A DNA stretch of 64,000 nt from Nocardia jiangxiensis NBRC 101359 (GTDB lineage: Bacteria; Actinomycetota; Actinomycetes; Mycobacteriales; Mycobacteriaceae). Location: contig NZ_BAGB01000076.1 in assembly GCF_000308615.1 (NCBI RefSeq), positions 310,001-374,000 of the forward strand, read 5' to 3'. Within the stretch, counting starts at the first letter, position 1, and each line of letters begins with the position of its first letter. Below, in pieces: positions 9,338-17,467 of this stretch. The translations under genes and the position numbers were made by a program. A model generated the notes under the pieces. That model saw only the letters and a program-made list of their open reading frames with translations. It did not search any database and was not told the origin of the DNA.

Positions 9338-10405
9338 ATGTCAGACTGGCGCGCGCGGATGAGTCGGACGACGACCGTGCCGCATCCCTGCGAAATCTGA
9401 AGCCCGCCTGGTTCGCCTCGGTGATGGCCACCGGCATCGTCGCGCGCGCAGTCTCGGGCGCCGGCTGGCAATGGGGCGGCGACACACTGCTGATCATCGG
9501 CCTGCTGGCCTTCGCCGGACTGACGATCGCCATGGTTGCCCGGGCGATTCGCCATCCGCGCGAGATGGCGGCCGACGCCGGGAATCCGTCGGTCGGGATT
9601 CACCTGTCTGACCTTCGTCGCCGGGGCCGGGGTGCTGTCCACCGGACTGAGCAGCCACGGCATGGCGGCCGCGGCACTGGCTCTGCTGGCCGTGGCCACG
9701 ATCGCCTGGCTCATTCTCTGCTATCTGATTCCGGCCGGATTCATGGTGCACCACAACACCGCTGTGGGGATGACCGGCGCGGACGGCACCTGGCTGCTGT
9801 GGGTGGTCGGCACCCAATCGCTGGCCGTGGCCGCCAGCGCCCTGCCCGCGCCGTGGGCGCACCGGTTCGCCACCCCCGCACTGCTGGCCTGGTCGGTCGG
9901 CACCGTGCTGTACGGCATCGTGGCGGCGCTGGTGCTCGGCGCGCTGTTCGCCAAGGAGCTCATCCCCGCGACCCTGGTGCCGCCCTACTGGATCTTCATG
10001 GGCGCCACCGCGATCAGCGTCCTGGCCGCCGCCGAACTCATCGACCGCACATCCGATCACGTGGTCTCGCTGACCCATCCGATGCTGATCGGCGCGGGCG
10101 TGGTGCTGTGGGCATTCGGTACCTGGCTGATTCCCGCACTGCTGATCGCCGGGGTCTGGCGATACGTGATCGAACACTTCCGCCGGGGCTTCGATCCGGC
10201 GCTGTGGAGCATCGTGTTCCCGATCGGCATGCACGGCGTCGGGACCCGCGAATTCGGTCTGGCGGTGGGGGAATCGTGGATGGTCACGTTCGGGCGGGCC
10301 GAAGCATGGGTGGCGCTGGCGGCCTGGGTCGTGGTCGCGGGCGCCACGGTCGGGCAGTACGTGCCGTTGTTCCGGCGGCGAGCCGTCCCGCAGGATTGCC
10401 TGTAA
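9338..10405 (+). pseudogene. TDT-family (TehA/SLAC1-like) anion channel, frameshifted
   Basis: The two halves of a tellurite-resistance/dicarboxylate transporter lie in different frames. Bases about 9361-9595 read LKPAWFASVMATGIV and then the helices up to RHPREMAADAGNPSVG. From about 9597 the continuation FTCLTFVAGAGVLSTGL and eight more helices read one frame later to the TGA at 10405. Removing one G from the GGG at 9595-9597 restores a continuous family-like protein of about 340 residues. The 5' end is also unclear. The only nearby ATG (9338) is in the frame of the 3' half and meets a stop at 9400, while the N-terminal frame has only a TTG at 9283. The gene is divergent from narG; TDT channels export small anions, so nitrite or another anion is a possible substrate. 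Confidence 0.75.
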
Positions 10406-10416
10406 TCGATACCAAT

Positions 10417-10453
10417 CCAGGCAATCTCGACGGAAGTCGCCGAGATCGCCTGG
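10417..10453. terminator. Hairpin between convergent TDT and MFS genes
   Basis: Arms CCAGGCAATCTCGACG (10417-10432) and the near-complement at 10437-10453 pair with two mismatches around a GAAG loop. It sits in the 86-bp gap between two converging genes and probably terminates both. No T-run follows, as is usual in GC-rich actinobacteria. Confidence 0.65.
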
Positions 10454-10491
10454 GGTTGAGCCTGTTCCGGGGTGGGCATACGCGGGCGACA

Positions 10492-11679
10492 TCACGCGTC
10501 GGCCGGGGCGAGGTCCTGCGGGGTGGGCGCGGGGGCGGTGCGGCGTTCCAGGGTGAAGGAGACCGCGACCAGGGCGAGAGCGGCAAGGCCCAGGGCCAGG
10601 CCGATCCAGCCGATCGAGGGATAGCCCATGCCCGCGGTGATGGCCAGGCCGCCGAGCCAGGGGCCTGCGGTGATGCCGACGTTGAAGGAGGCGACATTGC
10701 CCGCCGCACCGAGGGTGGCGGCCTCGGGGGCGAGGGTGAACACGCGGCTGTTGAGGACGGGGTTGATGCCGAAACCGAAGGCCCCCAACAGGAATGCCAG
10801 GATCGTCGTCACGATGGCCTGGTGCGCGAAGATCGCCAGGAGTCCCGAGGCGAGGCAGACGCCCGTGATACCCAGGGCGAGAGTGCGAGTCGGGTGGGCG
10901 TCGGCGGTCCGGCCGCCGACGGCGATGCCGAGTACCGAGCCGATCCCGTAGAGCGCCAGGACGACGGGCACCCAGCCGGCGGACAGTCGCGTCGTCTCGG
11001 TCAGCAGGGTGCCGAGGTATCCGAAGCTGACCAGTAGTGCGGCGGTGGCCACCGTGGTCGTTCCGTACAGCAGCAGGACCGGACCCGATACCAGTGCCCG
11101 GATTTCCCTGCCGACGCGCGGGACCGTATCGGGACGTCCACCGGGCACCTTGGCCAGTACGCCGAACATCGCGAGCACCGACATCGCGGCCACCGTCCAG
11201 AATGCCCCGCGCCAGCCGAAATGCTGGCCGATGAAGGTGCCCGCGGGCAGCCCGACGACCGTCGCGACGGTCAATCCGCCCGCGACGATGCTCATCGCCC
11301 GGCCGCGCATATCCGCGGGCACCAGGCCGACCGCCGTCGCGGAGGCCACCGCCCAGAATCCGGCGTACACGAAGGCGCCGACCATACGCGCGGCGAACAG
11401 CACCCAGTAGTCCGAGGTCAGCGCATCGACGATCTGCGCGAGGACGAAGACCGCGAGGAATGCCAGCAGTGCGGTGCGGCGGGACCAGCGTTGCGTCGCG
11501 ACGGCCAGAACCGGTGCGCCGATCAGCATGCCCAGGGCGAAGGCCGAGATCAGCAGTCCGGCCTGCGGTACGGAAACACCCAGGTCACCGGATATCTCGG
11601 TGAGCAGACCGGTGAGCATGAGTTCCGAAGTGCCCTGGGCGAATATGGACAGGCCCAGGATGTAGACGGCCAACGGCAT
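10492..11679 (-). CDS. MFS drug efflux transporter, Cmx/CmrA-like (DHA1)
   Basis: A 395-residue transporter with twelve predicted membrane helices. The N-terminus, with LSIFAQGTSELMLTGLL, resembles the chloramphenicol exporters Cmx/CmrA and other AraJ-like DHA1 proteins. The motif A loop between helices 2 and 3 is present in the form GAPVLAVATQRWSRR. Such proteins expel small drugs using the proton gradient. The ATG at 11677-11679 has a strong GGAGG site 8 nt upstream. A 24-bp operator like that of the neighbouring tetR gene lies directly before the ribosome binding site, so the upstream TetR protein very probably represses it. The actual drug is not predictable. Confidence 0.88.
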   Translation of the reverse strand: MPLAVYILGLSIFAQGTSELMLTGLLTEISGDLGVSVPQAGLLISAFALGMLIGAPVLAVATQRWSRRTALLAFLAVFVLAQIVDALTSDYWVLFAARMVGAFVYAGFWAVASATAVGLVPADMRGRAMSIVAGGLTVATVVGLPAGTFIGQHFGWRGAFWTVAAMSVLAMFGVLAKVPGGRPDTVPRVGREIRALVSGPVLLLYGTTTVATAALLVSFGYLGTLLTETTRLSAGWVPVVLALYGIGSVLGIAVGGRTADAHPTRTLALGITGVCLASGLLAIFAHQAIVTTILAFLLGAFGFGINPVLNSRVFTLAPEAATLGAAGNVASFNVGITAGPWLGGLAITAGMGYPSIGWIGLALGLAALALVAVSFTLERRTAPAPTPQDLAPADA

Positions 11680-11693
11680 CGGGTGATCCTCCA

Positions 11694-11717
11694 GTTTTAG
11701 AATGTTCAGTACAAAAC
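11694..11717 (-). promoter_or_regulatory. TetR operator 2 (in front of the MFS gene)
   Basis: A 24-bp site with ends GTTTT and AAAAC around an imperfect dyad, located 15 bp before the MFS start codon. Read on the minus strand it matches operator 1 (12386-12409) at about 17 of 24 positions, including the flanking GTTTTG and AAAAC. Binding here would cover the promoter or ribosome binding site. Confidence 0.6.
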
Positions 11718-11796
11718 TCGGGCAGGTGAAGTTCGAGGAGTGGATTCGGTTGCGCCGGAAGGCGCGACTCAGCGGTTCGCGGTCAGCGGATACCGA

Positions 11797-12369
11797 TCAC
11801 AGGCAACTCAGTGCGACGGTCGCGATCCCGACCAGGGTCTCGCGAGACGCACCGCCGCGCGCGGCGACCCGCATACCGCCGATCGTCGCGACGACGAATT
11901 GCGCCAGATCGGCGGGGGCCCTGGACTTGTCGATCTCACCGGCATGCTGCCCGGCCGCGAGCGTCGCGACCAGCGCGGCCAGACGCCGGTCGCGGTCGGC
12001 CGCCAGCAGGGCGGCCATCTCGTCATCGCGCAGGCCGAATTCGACGGTCGCGTTCACCACCAGACAGCCGAGCGGATCACCCTCGGGCGAGTCGACGACC
12101 TGCCACAGCAGTGCCCGCACCTTGTCCGCGGCCGAACCCGGACCGTCGAGCACCTCGAAGACACCGGCGTTCTTCTCGGCCATGTACCGGCGCAGCGCGC
12201 GTTCGAACAGATCACGCTTGCTGACGAAGGTGTTGTAGATGCTGCTGCGCCCCAGACCTGTTGCGGCACAGAGATCTTGCGTCGAGGTTCCCTCGTAGCC
12301 CGCGGACCAGAACGCGCGCATCGCCGCGTCCACCGCCTGCGTCTCGTCGAACTGCTTGGGTCGCGCCAC
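11797..12369 (-). CDS. TetR/AcrR-family repressor of the adjacent efflux gene
   Basis: A 190-residue repressor. The N-terminal helix-turn-helix spans about residues 10-55, with FWSAGYEGTSTQDLCAATGLGRSS followed by the recognition segment SIYNTFVSKRDLFERAL. The C-terminal ligand domain is helical, of the TetR_C type found in regulators near efflux pumps. The start is a GTG at 12367-12369. A TAGGGT box ends 6 nt before it, so the mRNA is probably leaderless. A perfect 8-bp-arm palindrome upstream implies autoregulation, and a related site precedes the downstream MFS gene 117 bp away on the same strand. The inducer is probably the exported compound. Confidence 0.9.
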   Translation of the reverse strand: MARPKQFDETQAVDAAMRAFWSAGYEGTSTQDLCAATGLGRSSIYNTFVSKRDLFERALRRYMAEKNAGVFEVLDGPGSAADKVRALLWQVVDSPEGDPLGCLVVNATVEFGLRDDEMAALLAADRDRRLAALVATLAAGQHAGEIDKSRAPADLAQFVVATIGGMRVAARGGASRETLVGIATVALSCL

Positions 12370-12375
12370 GGCACG

Positions 12376-12381
12376 ACCCTA
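12376..12381 (-). promoter_or_regulatory. -10 box of leaderless tetR transcript
   Basis: TAGGGT on the minus strand ends 6 nt before the GTG start codon, placing transcription start at or next to the first base of the gene. A TTGGAC hexamer inside operator 1 may serve as the -35 (spacing 19 bp). Confidence 0.5.
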
Positions 12382-12385
12382 ACAG

Positions 12386-12409
12386 GTTTTGGATCTATCT
12401 GTCCAAAAC
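12386..12409 (-). promoter_or_regulatory. TetR operator 1 (autoregulatory)
   Basis: A perfect inverted repeat, GTTTTGGA-N8-TCCAAAAC, sits between the putative -35 and -10 of tetR, 17 bp before its start codon. Position and symmetry are typical of a TetR operator. The sister site at 11694-11717 supports this reading. Confidence 0.7.
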
Positions 12410-12421
12410 TGATTCGGCGAC

Positions 12422-13417
12422 TCAGAACTCCCCGGCGACGCCCAGAACCGTGCGACCCGAGTGCTGCCCCTCCCGGATGGCGCGCAGCACCGACTCGGCC
12501 TCGGTGATCGGGGCGTAGTTCTCCACCTCGGACAGATGCCGCGGTTTGAGGTCCTTGCCCAGGCGGGTCCACAGGGCACGGCGCTGCTCGATCGGGAACT
12601 GCACCGAATCGATGCCGAGCAGCGCGACGCCGCGCAGGATGAAGGGCATGACCGTGGTGGGCAGGCCGGTGCCGCCGGTGAGTCCGCTGACCGCGGCCGC
12701 GCCGCCGTATTCGATCGTGCTGAGTATGTAGGCGAGGGATTTGCCGCCGACGCTGTCCACCGCGGCGGCCCACTGTGCTTTGCCGAGCGGACGGATCTTC
12801 GCCTCGGGATCCTCGGGCAGACGACCGATCACCGACTTCGCGCCGAGTGCCGAAAGCCGCTCGCCCGCATCGGTTTTCCCGGTGGAGGCGACCACCTCGA
12901 AACCGAGCCCGGCCAGGATGTCGACCGCGACGCTGCCGACGCCGCCGGTCGCGCCGGTGACCAGGACCGGACCGGCATCGGGGGTCAGGCCGCGATCCAG
13001 GAGCGCCTGCACACTCATCGCCGCGGTGAATCCGGCGGTGCCCAGCGCCGCGGCCTCGCGCGGGGTGAGACTGTCGAGTCCGACCACCCATTCGGCCGGA
13101 ACCCGGGCGTATTCGGCGAATCCGCCGTGGTGTGCGACGCCGATGTCGTAGCCGTGCGCGATCACCCGATCGCCGGGTGCGAACGCCGGATCCTCCGACG
13201 CGGACACCTCACCGATGATGTCGATTCCCGGGATGATCGGATAGTTGCGCACCACCCCGCCGCCGGGCGTGATCGCCAGCCCGTCCTTGAAGTTCGCACT
13301 CGAATAGTGCACCTTGATCGTCACCGTGCCCGGCCCGAGGAAGTCGTCGCCGACCTCCTCGCGCGCCAGCGCGACCCCGTCGCCCGTCTCGTGTGCCACC
13401 ATCGCCCAGAACGCCAT
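12422..13417 (-). CDS. YhdH/YhfP-family NADPH-dependent acrylyl-CoA reductase-like protein
   Basis: A 331-residue zinc-free medium-chain reductase. The diagnostic YhdH pattern is present: VHYSSANFKDGLAI near residue 40, then IIPGIDIIGEV, the nucleotide-binding VTGATGGVGSVAVDIL, and the C-terminal LLGIDSVQFPIEQRR. E. coli YhdH (AcuI) reduces acryloyl-CoA with NADPH and protects against its toxicity; related proteins act on quinones or enones. I start at the ATG at 13415-13417 because a TATGCT -10 box lies 7 nt upstream, suggesting a leaderless transcript; an ATG at 13429 would overlap that box. It lies 52 bp from the divergent control region of tetR but on the same strand. Confidence 0.88.
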   Translation of the reverse strand: MAFWAMVAHETGDGVALAREEVGDDFLGPGTVTIKVHYSSANFKDGLAITPGGGVVRNYPIIPGIDIIGEVSASEDPAFAPGDRVIAHGYDIGVAHHGGFAEYARVPAEWVVGLDSLTPREAAALGTAGFTAAMSVQALLDRGLTPDAGPVLVTGATGGVGSVAVDILAGLGFEVVASTGKTDAGERLSALGAKSVIGRLPEDPEAKIRPLGKAQWAAAVDSVGGKSLAYILSTIEYGGAAAVSGLTGGTGLPTTVMPFILRGVALLGIDSVQFPIEQRRALWTRLGKDLKPRHLSEVENYAPITEAESVLRAIREGQHSGRTVLGVAGEF

Positions 13418-13424
13418 GGGTCCG

Positions 13425-13430
13425 AGCATA
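13425..13430 (-). promoter_or_regulatory. -10 box for leaderless YhdH-like gene
   Basis: TATGCT on the minus strand is followed by 7 nt and then the chosen ATG. The fit to the TANNNT pattern and the spacing both favour a leaderless mRNA and support the shorter N-terminus. Confidence 0.4.
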
Positions 13431-13494
13431 GGGCGGCCACGCCCGTCGGGCGACGCTCGCGGCGGTCCCTCGGGCTGCGAATCCGCGCGACCGC

Positions 13495-15354
13495 TCACCG
13501 GGAATAGGAAGCGACGCCGACCGGGCCCGCGCCCAGGCACAGATGCAAACCCGGTGTGGGAGCGCCGATGCGCAGCAGGGTGCCGCCGCCGATGACGCGG
13601 ACGTAGACCGTGTTCAGGCCCGCACGGACCGGAGCCACGATGGTTTCACCGTGTTCCAGGGCGACGGTGATGTGTCCGTCACGACTGGCCAGGTAGTTGA
13701 GCTGGGCGGTCCAGGCATTGTCGATCATCGGGCCGTCGAGGGGGATCGGGATCGGCTGGGCACCGGATATCGCGTAGCCGCAACCGCGGACCGGACCGCG
13801 GCGGATGCCCCGGTTCCACCAGACCTGGGCGTCGACGATTCGGCCGTCATCGGTGATCATCCGCAGGTGGGGCGTGGCGTGCGCGAACATCGTCGCGGGT
13901 GCGAGGGGGGACAGGGCCACGCTGATCCGGTTCAGCGGATATGCCAAGGGGTTCAGCACCTTCCACGGCACCTCCTGTTCGAGCAGGGGTGGGCCGCCGG
14001 CGGCCAGCTCGGATTTCGCGGTGGTGAGATAGTCCCGGGTCGGGTTGACGGACCAGGATCGGCTGAAGGTGATCGTCGACCACAGACTGCTCACCACGAA
14101 CACCGCCACCAGCGCGACCACGATCGGCGGCCGCACCCCGGGCCGATCCGCCCGCCGCGGCCCGGCCCGCAGCAGCAGGGCCCCGGCGACGGTCAGCGGA
14201 ACGGCCAGATCCGCGAGGTAGCGCAGCGATTGGGTCAGCTCGTCGGTGGTGTTCGGCCCGCCCCGGATCAGCGCCACCGGCAGCTGCGCGGCCAGCACGT
14301 AGACCACCACGGCCAGCCAGACCGGCCACACCCGACGCCGGGTCCGGATCGAATACAGCACGACCGTGCCGACGATCAGCCAGGCCAGTACCACCGCCCA
14401 GGCGGGCGGTACCGCCCACGGGGTCGAGGGCACCCACCGCTCCCAACTCCACGGCCCGCCCACCAGCGCGGGCACGATGCCGCGCGATATCGCGTGATGC
14501 AGCAGCGCCCGCACCCCCGCCGGGGTACTGCGCACCGCCGAGACGCGCACCACCGTGAGATAGATTGCGCCCCAGCACATCAGCACCGCCGCGGAGCCGA
14601 TCCACAACCGCGCCCCGCGCCGCGCGACCGTGCGGATCGCGCGATCGCCGCCGTCGACGTACCGGACCAGCCCCGCCACGACGAAGGCCACGAACGGCAC
14701 GATCACCGACTTCTCGAAGAACAGCAGCGCCACCACCAGCACCACACAGCCGGACACCGCGTACCGGGCCCGCCCGGTCCGGATCAGCAGCAGCGCATCC
14801 CCCACGAACCAGGCCAGCGCGATCTGCAGCGGCAACGCGTTCAGCGCCGCGGACCACCAGGCGAACGCGGGCAACGTCAGGGGGCAGAACAGGTAGAACG
14901 CCAGCGGGATCAGAATCGTCCACCGAGCGCGGCGAGCCACCCGGGCGCCACCCGTCCCGTACTCGGGCGAGGTCAGCACCAGCAACATCCGCAACACCGC
15001 GGCCGAGGCGATCAGCTGCAACACCAGCATCGAGATCACCGGACCGGCCCACACATACGGTCCCAGCCGCGTGATCACCCAGGCGACGGCGAACGCCGCG
15101 GGCATGAAATGCCCGTCGTGGTCGTACAGCAGCAGATTCGCCGAGAACAGCGGAAACCGCCCCGCACGCCCGGAGAGAATCAGATCGTCCCAGTAGAAGA
15201 AGCCCCGCCCGGCCACCCACCCTCGAACTACCAGCTGCACCACGATGAGTCCGACAGCCGCCGCCAACGGCCCGCGCACCCACCCCCGACGCACCGTATC
15301 GGTCACCTGCGATGTGGACACCGCCTCCGACGATCCGGCAGAAGCGACATCCAT
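13495..15354 (-). CDS. Large polytopic membrane protein, GT-C-like
   Basis: A 619-residue integral membrane protein with about ten to twelve hydrophobic helices in residues 25-450, then a soluble C-terminal domain of about 170 residues. Just after the first helix the sequence reads FFYWDDLILSGRAGRF. An acidic pair in the first external loop is where GT-C glycosyltransferases that use polyprenyl-phosphate sugars carry their catalytic aspartate, and overall topology also fits. I infer a cell-envelope glycan or lipoglycan role, but no closer family could be recognised, so the function is open. The ATG at 15352-15354 has GGGTGGG upstream; the frame extends to 15408 without a better start. It ends 77 bp before the YhdH-like gene. 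Confidence 0.7.
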   Translation of the reverse strand: MDVASAGSSEAVSTSQVTDTVRRGWVRGPLAAAVGLIVVQLVVRGWVAGRGFFYWDDLILSGRAGRFPLFSANLLLYDHDGHFMPAAFAVAWVITRLGPYVWAGPVISMLVLQLIASAAVLRMLLVLTSPEYGTGGARVARRARWTILIPLAFYLFCPLTLPAFAWWSAALNALPLQIALAWFVGDALLLIRTGRARYAVSGCVVLVVALLFFEKSVIVPFVAFVVAGLVRYVDGGDRAIRTVARRGARLWIGSAAVLMCWGAIYLTVVRVSAVRSTPAGVRALLHHAISRGIVPALVGGPWSWERWVPSTPWAVPPAWAVVLAWLIVGTVVLYSIRTRRRVWPVWLAVVVYVLAAQLPVALIRGGPNTTDELTQSLRYLADLAVPLTVAGALLLRAGPRRADRPGVRPPIVVALVAVFVVSSLWSTITFSRSWSVNPTRDYLTTAKSELAAGGPPLLEQEVPWKVLNPLAYPLNRISVALSPLAPATMFAHATPHLRMITDDGRIVDAQVWWNRGIRRGPVRGCGYAISGAQPIPIPLDGPMIDNAWTAQLNYLASRDGHITVALEHGETIVAPVRAGLNTVYVRVIGGGTLLRIGAPTPGLHLCLGAGPVGVASYSR

Positions 15355-15424
15355 GGCAACCCACCCTAGTGGCGATTTCCGAATCCGTCGGTTGTGATCG
15401 ATGCCCACTACCGCGCGACCGGAT

Positions 15425-15453
15425 GCGTGCCCGCACGCACCGTGCGGGCGCGC
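15425..15453 (-). terminator. Terminator hairpin after enoyl-CoA hydratase gene
   Basis: GCCCGCACG (15429-15437) and CGTGCGGGC (15441-15449) form a perfect 9-bp stem with a 3-nt loop. The pairing extends to 13 bp with one wobble. It begins 4 bp past the stop of the minus-strand enoyl-CoA hydratase gene. Confidence 0.6.
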
Positions 15454-15456
15454 GGC

Positions 15457-16242
15457 TCAGTTGAACTTCGGGGCGCGTTTGTCCAGGAAGGCGGCGATTC
15501 CCTCGGTGCCGTCGGCGTCATCGGCGACGGTGGAGATGAAGGAGGCTTCGCGGGCGAGCTGTTCCTCGAGGGTGTGGTCGGGGCTGACCAGCAGGAGTTT
15601 CTTGACATTGGCGTTGCTGTGCCGGGGACCTGCGGCGAACTGGGCGGCCAGTTCCTCGACGGTGGCGGTGAGGTCGGCGTCGGGGACGACGCGGTGCAGC
15701 AGATTCCAGTCCAGGGCCTCGGCCGCGGACAGGGTGCGGTTGAAGTACATCAGTTCCTGGGTGCGGCGCAGGCCGATCAGCCGGGGCAGGTAGTAGGACG
15801 CGCCGCCGTCGGGGCTCAGGCCCGCCTTGGTGTAGGCCATGGTGAACGCGGCCGATTCGGCGGCGACCACCACGTCACCGGTCACCGCGAGGCTGAAGCC
15901 CGCACCTGCAGCGGTGCCGTTCACCGCGACGATCAGCAGCGCCTCCATCCGCGCGAACGACGAGATCGCCGCGTGCAGATTGTCCGCCAGATGCTTGACG
16001 TAGGTTCCCGCGCCGCTCTCCTGCGCCGCCATCGCCTTCAGATCGCCGCCCGCGCAGAAGAACCGGCCCGAGCCGGTCAGCGTGACGACCTTCAGCTCGG
16101 GATCGTCGGCGATCAGGGATGCCACCTCCGCCAGCTCGCGGCCGAGAACATGATCGATTCCGTTGGCCGCCTTCGGCCGGTTCAGGGTGATCCGAGCGAT
16201 ATTTCCGGTGCGCTCGAACTCGATCGTCTGGTACTGGCTCAT
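15457..16242 (-). CDS. Enoyl-CoA hydratase/isomerase family protein
   Basis: A 261-residue crotonase-fold protein, cytoplasmic, acting on acyl-CoA thioesters. Typical landmarks are RITLNRPKAANGID near the N-terminus, the oxyanion-hole segment FFCAGGDLKAM near residues 62-72, NGTAAGAGFSLAV near 110 and KAGLSPDGGASYYLPRLIG. The position of the second crotonase glutamate is an aspartate (SPDGG), as in PaaG-type isomerases, so isomerisation rather than simple hydration is possible. The ATG at 16240-16242 is preceded by GGAGAGGGAG, a strong ribosome binding site. It follows dinB's neighbourhood on the same strand but has its own 71-bp upstream gap and terminator, so it is likely monocistronic. Confidence 0.88.
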   Translation of the reverse strand: MSQYQTIEFERTGNIARITLNRPKAANGIDHVLGRELAEVASLIADDPELKVVTLTGSGRFFCAGGDLKAMAAQESGAGTYVKHLADNLHAAISSFARMEALLIVAVNGTAAGAGFSLAVTGDVVVAAESAAFTMAYTKAGLSPDGGASYYLPRLIGLRRTQELMYFNRTLSAAEALDWNLLHRVVPDADLTATVEELAAQFAAGPRHSNANVKKLLLVSPDHTLEEQLAREASFISTVADDADGTEGIAAFLDKRAPKFN

Positions 16243-16313
16243 GAGGGCTCCCTCTCCATTGCGTCCGCATCCAATGTGACATACGGCGCATACCGTGCGG
16301 AGAGTCGGGAGGG

Positions 16314-17381
16314 CTATTCCGGCAGCAGTTCCAGGCGGACACCGAGCAGGCGGATGGGCCGGTCCAACTCGAAGCGACCCAGGATCTCCAGCGCGACCTG
16401 CCCGATCTCGGCCACATCGGTCGTCGGTTCGGGGAGTTTGCGCTGTTTGGTGCGAGTGTAGAAGGTGTTGGTGCGCACCGTGACTCCCACCCGCACGGTG
16501 ACGCGTCCGGTCTCGGCGACCTCCTCGGCCACCGCGGTCGCCAGCCGCAGCACCGCGGCATCCAGCTCGGCGCGTTCGGTGAGGTCGTGCGGGAAGGTCT
16601 CGGATTTGCTGTGGCCCACCGGAATTCGCGGCTCGGTGACCACGTCCGTATCGCCCGCACCGCGGCCCAGCAGCCACAGATACGGTCCCGTGCTGGGACC
16701 GAATTCGGCGGCGAGCACCTGCCGGTCCGCCGCGGCGAGTTCGGCGACGGTGGTTATCCCCAGGTCGGCCAGCCGTTTGGCGATGCGCGAGCCGATACCC
16801 CACAGTGCGCTGGTCGGGCGGTGCGCCATCAGCTCGGACCAGTTCTCGGCGGTGAGCCGGAAGATTCCGGTTCGCGCATCGGAGACCTCCTGCGCCGAAT
16901 CGCCGCTCTTACCCACGGATTTGGCGAATCCGGTGGCGAGTTTCGCCCGAAGCTTGTTGTCCCCGAGGCCGATTGCGCAGGTCAGATCCAATTCCTCGAT
17001 GGCGCTGCGGATCTCGCGGGCCAACTGTTCGGGATCGTCGGTATCGGCGGCCAGGAACGCCTCGTCCCAGCCGAGCACCTCCACCCGGACCGGGAAGGTG
17101 CGCAGCAGATCCATCACCTCCTCGGACGCCTCGGAGTAGGTGGCCATGTCCAGCGGGAGGAATATCGCGTCCGGGCATTTGCGGGCCGCGGTGCGCAGCG
17201 GCATCCCGGCGTGCACCCCGTAGCCGCGCGCCGGATACGACGCGCAGGTCACGACCTTGCGAGGCTCGTCCGGATCCCCGTTGCCGCCCACGATGACCGG
17301 GCGGCCCCGCAGTTCCGGGTGACGGCGAAATTCCACCGCCGCCTGAAACTGATCCAGATCGACATGCAGCAACAAGCGCAC
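16314..17381 (-). CDS. dinB: Y-family DNA polymerase IV (DinB2/DinP-like)
   Basis: A 355-residue translesion DNA polymerase. Catalytic acidic residues are visible as D8 (LLHVDLDQF) and D106-E107 (LGWDEAFL). The segment RPVIVGGNGDP followed by RKVVTCASYPARGYGV matches the mycobacterial DinP type. The little-finger domain occupies about residues 240-345. The protein ends LLGVRLELLPE, with no QLxLF-type beta-clamp motif, as in mycobacterial DinB2; it may therefore act without stable clamp binding. The start is a GTG at 17379-17381 preceded by GGAGAGGCGGGG. It bypasses damaged bases and can be mutagenic. No LexA box was recognised upstream in the 86-bp gap. Confidence 0.92.
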   Translation of the reverse strand: MRLLLHVDLDQFQAAVEFRRHPELRGRPVIVGGNGDPDEPRKVVTCASYPARGYGVHAGMPLRTAARKCPDAIFLPLDMATYSEASEEVMDLLRTFPVRVEVLGWDEAFLAADTDDPEQLAREIRSAIEELDLTCAIGLGDNKLRAKLATGFAKSVGKSGDSAQEVSDARTGIFRLTAENWSELMAHRPTSALWGIGSRIAKRLADLGITTVAELAAADRQVLAAEFGPSTGPYLWLLGRGAGDTDVVTEPRIPVGHSKSETFPHDLTERAELDAAVLRLATAVAEEVAETGRVTVRVGVTVRTNTFYTRTKQRKLPEPTTDVAEIGQVALEILGRFELDRPIRLLGVRLELLPE

Positions 17382-17467
17382 CCCCGCCTCTCCGCGTCCT
17401 TTGCGTGTAGCTGGGTATTCACCCAGCCTAACGTCGTCGACCCCGGGCGCAGCGGTATTGCCGCGGA

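Noticed and set aside
15875..16660. Open frame spanning the gap between dinB and the enoyl-CoA hydratase gene
   Set aside because: It is an off-frame reading of both genes on the same strand, with no domain of its own.
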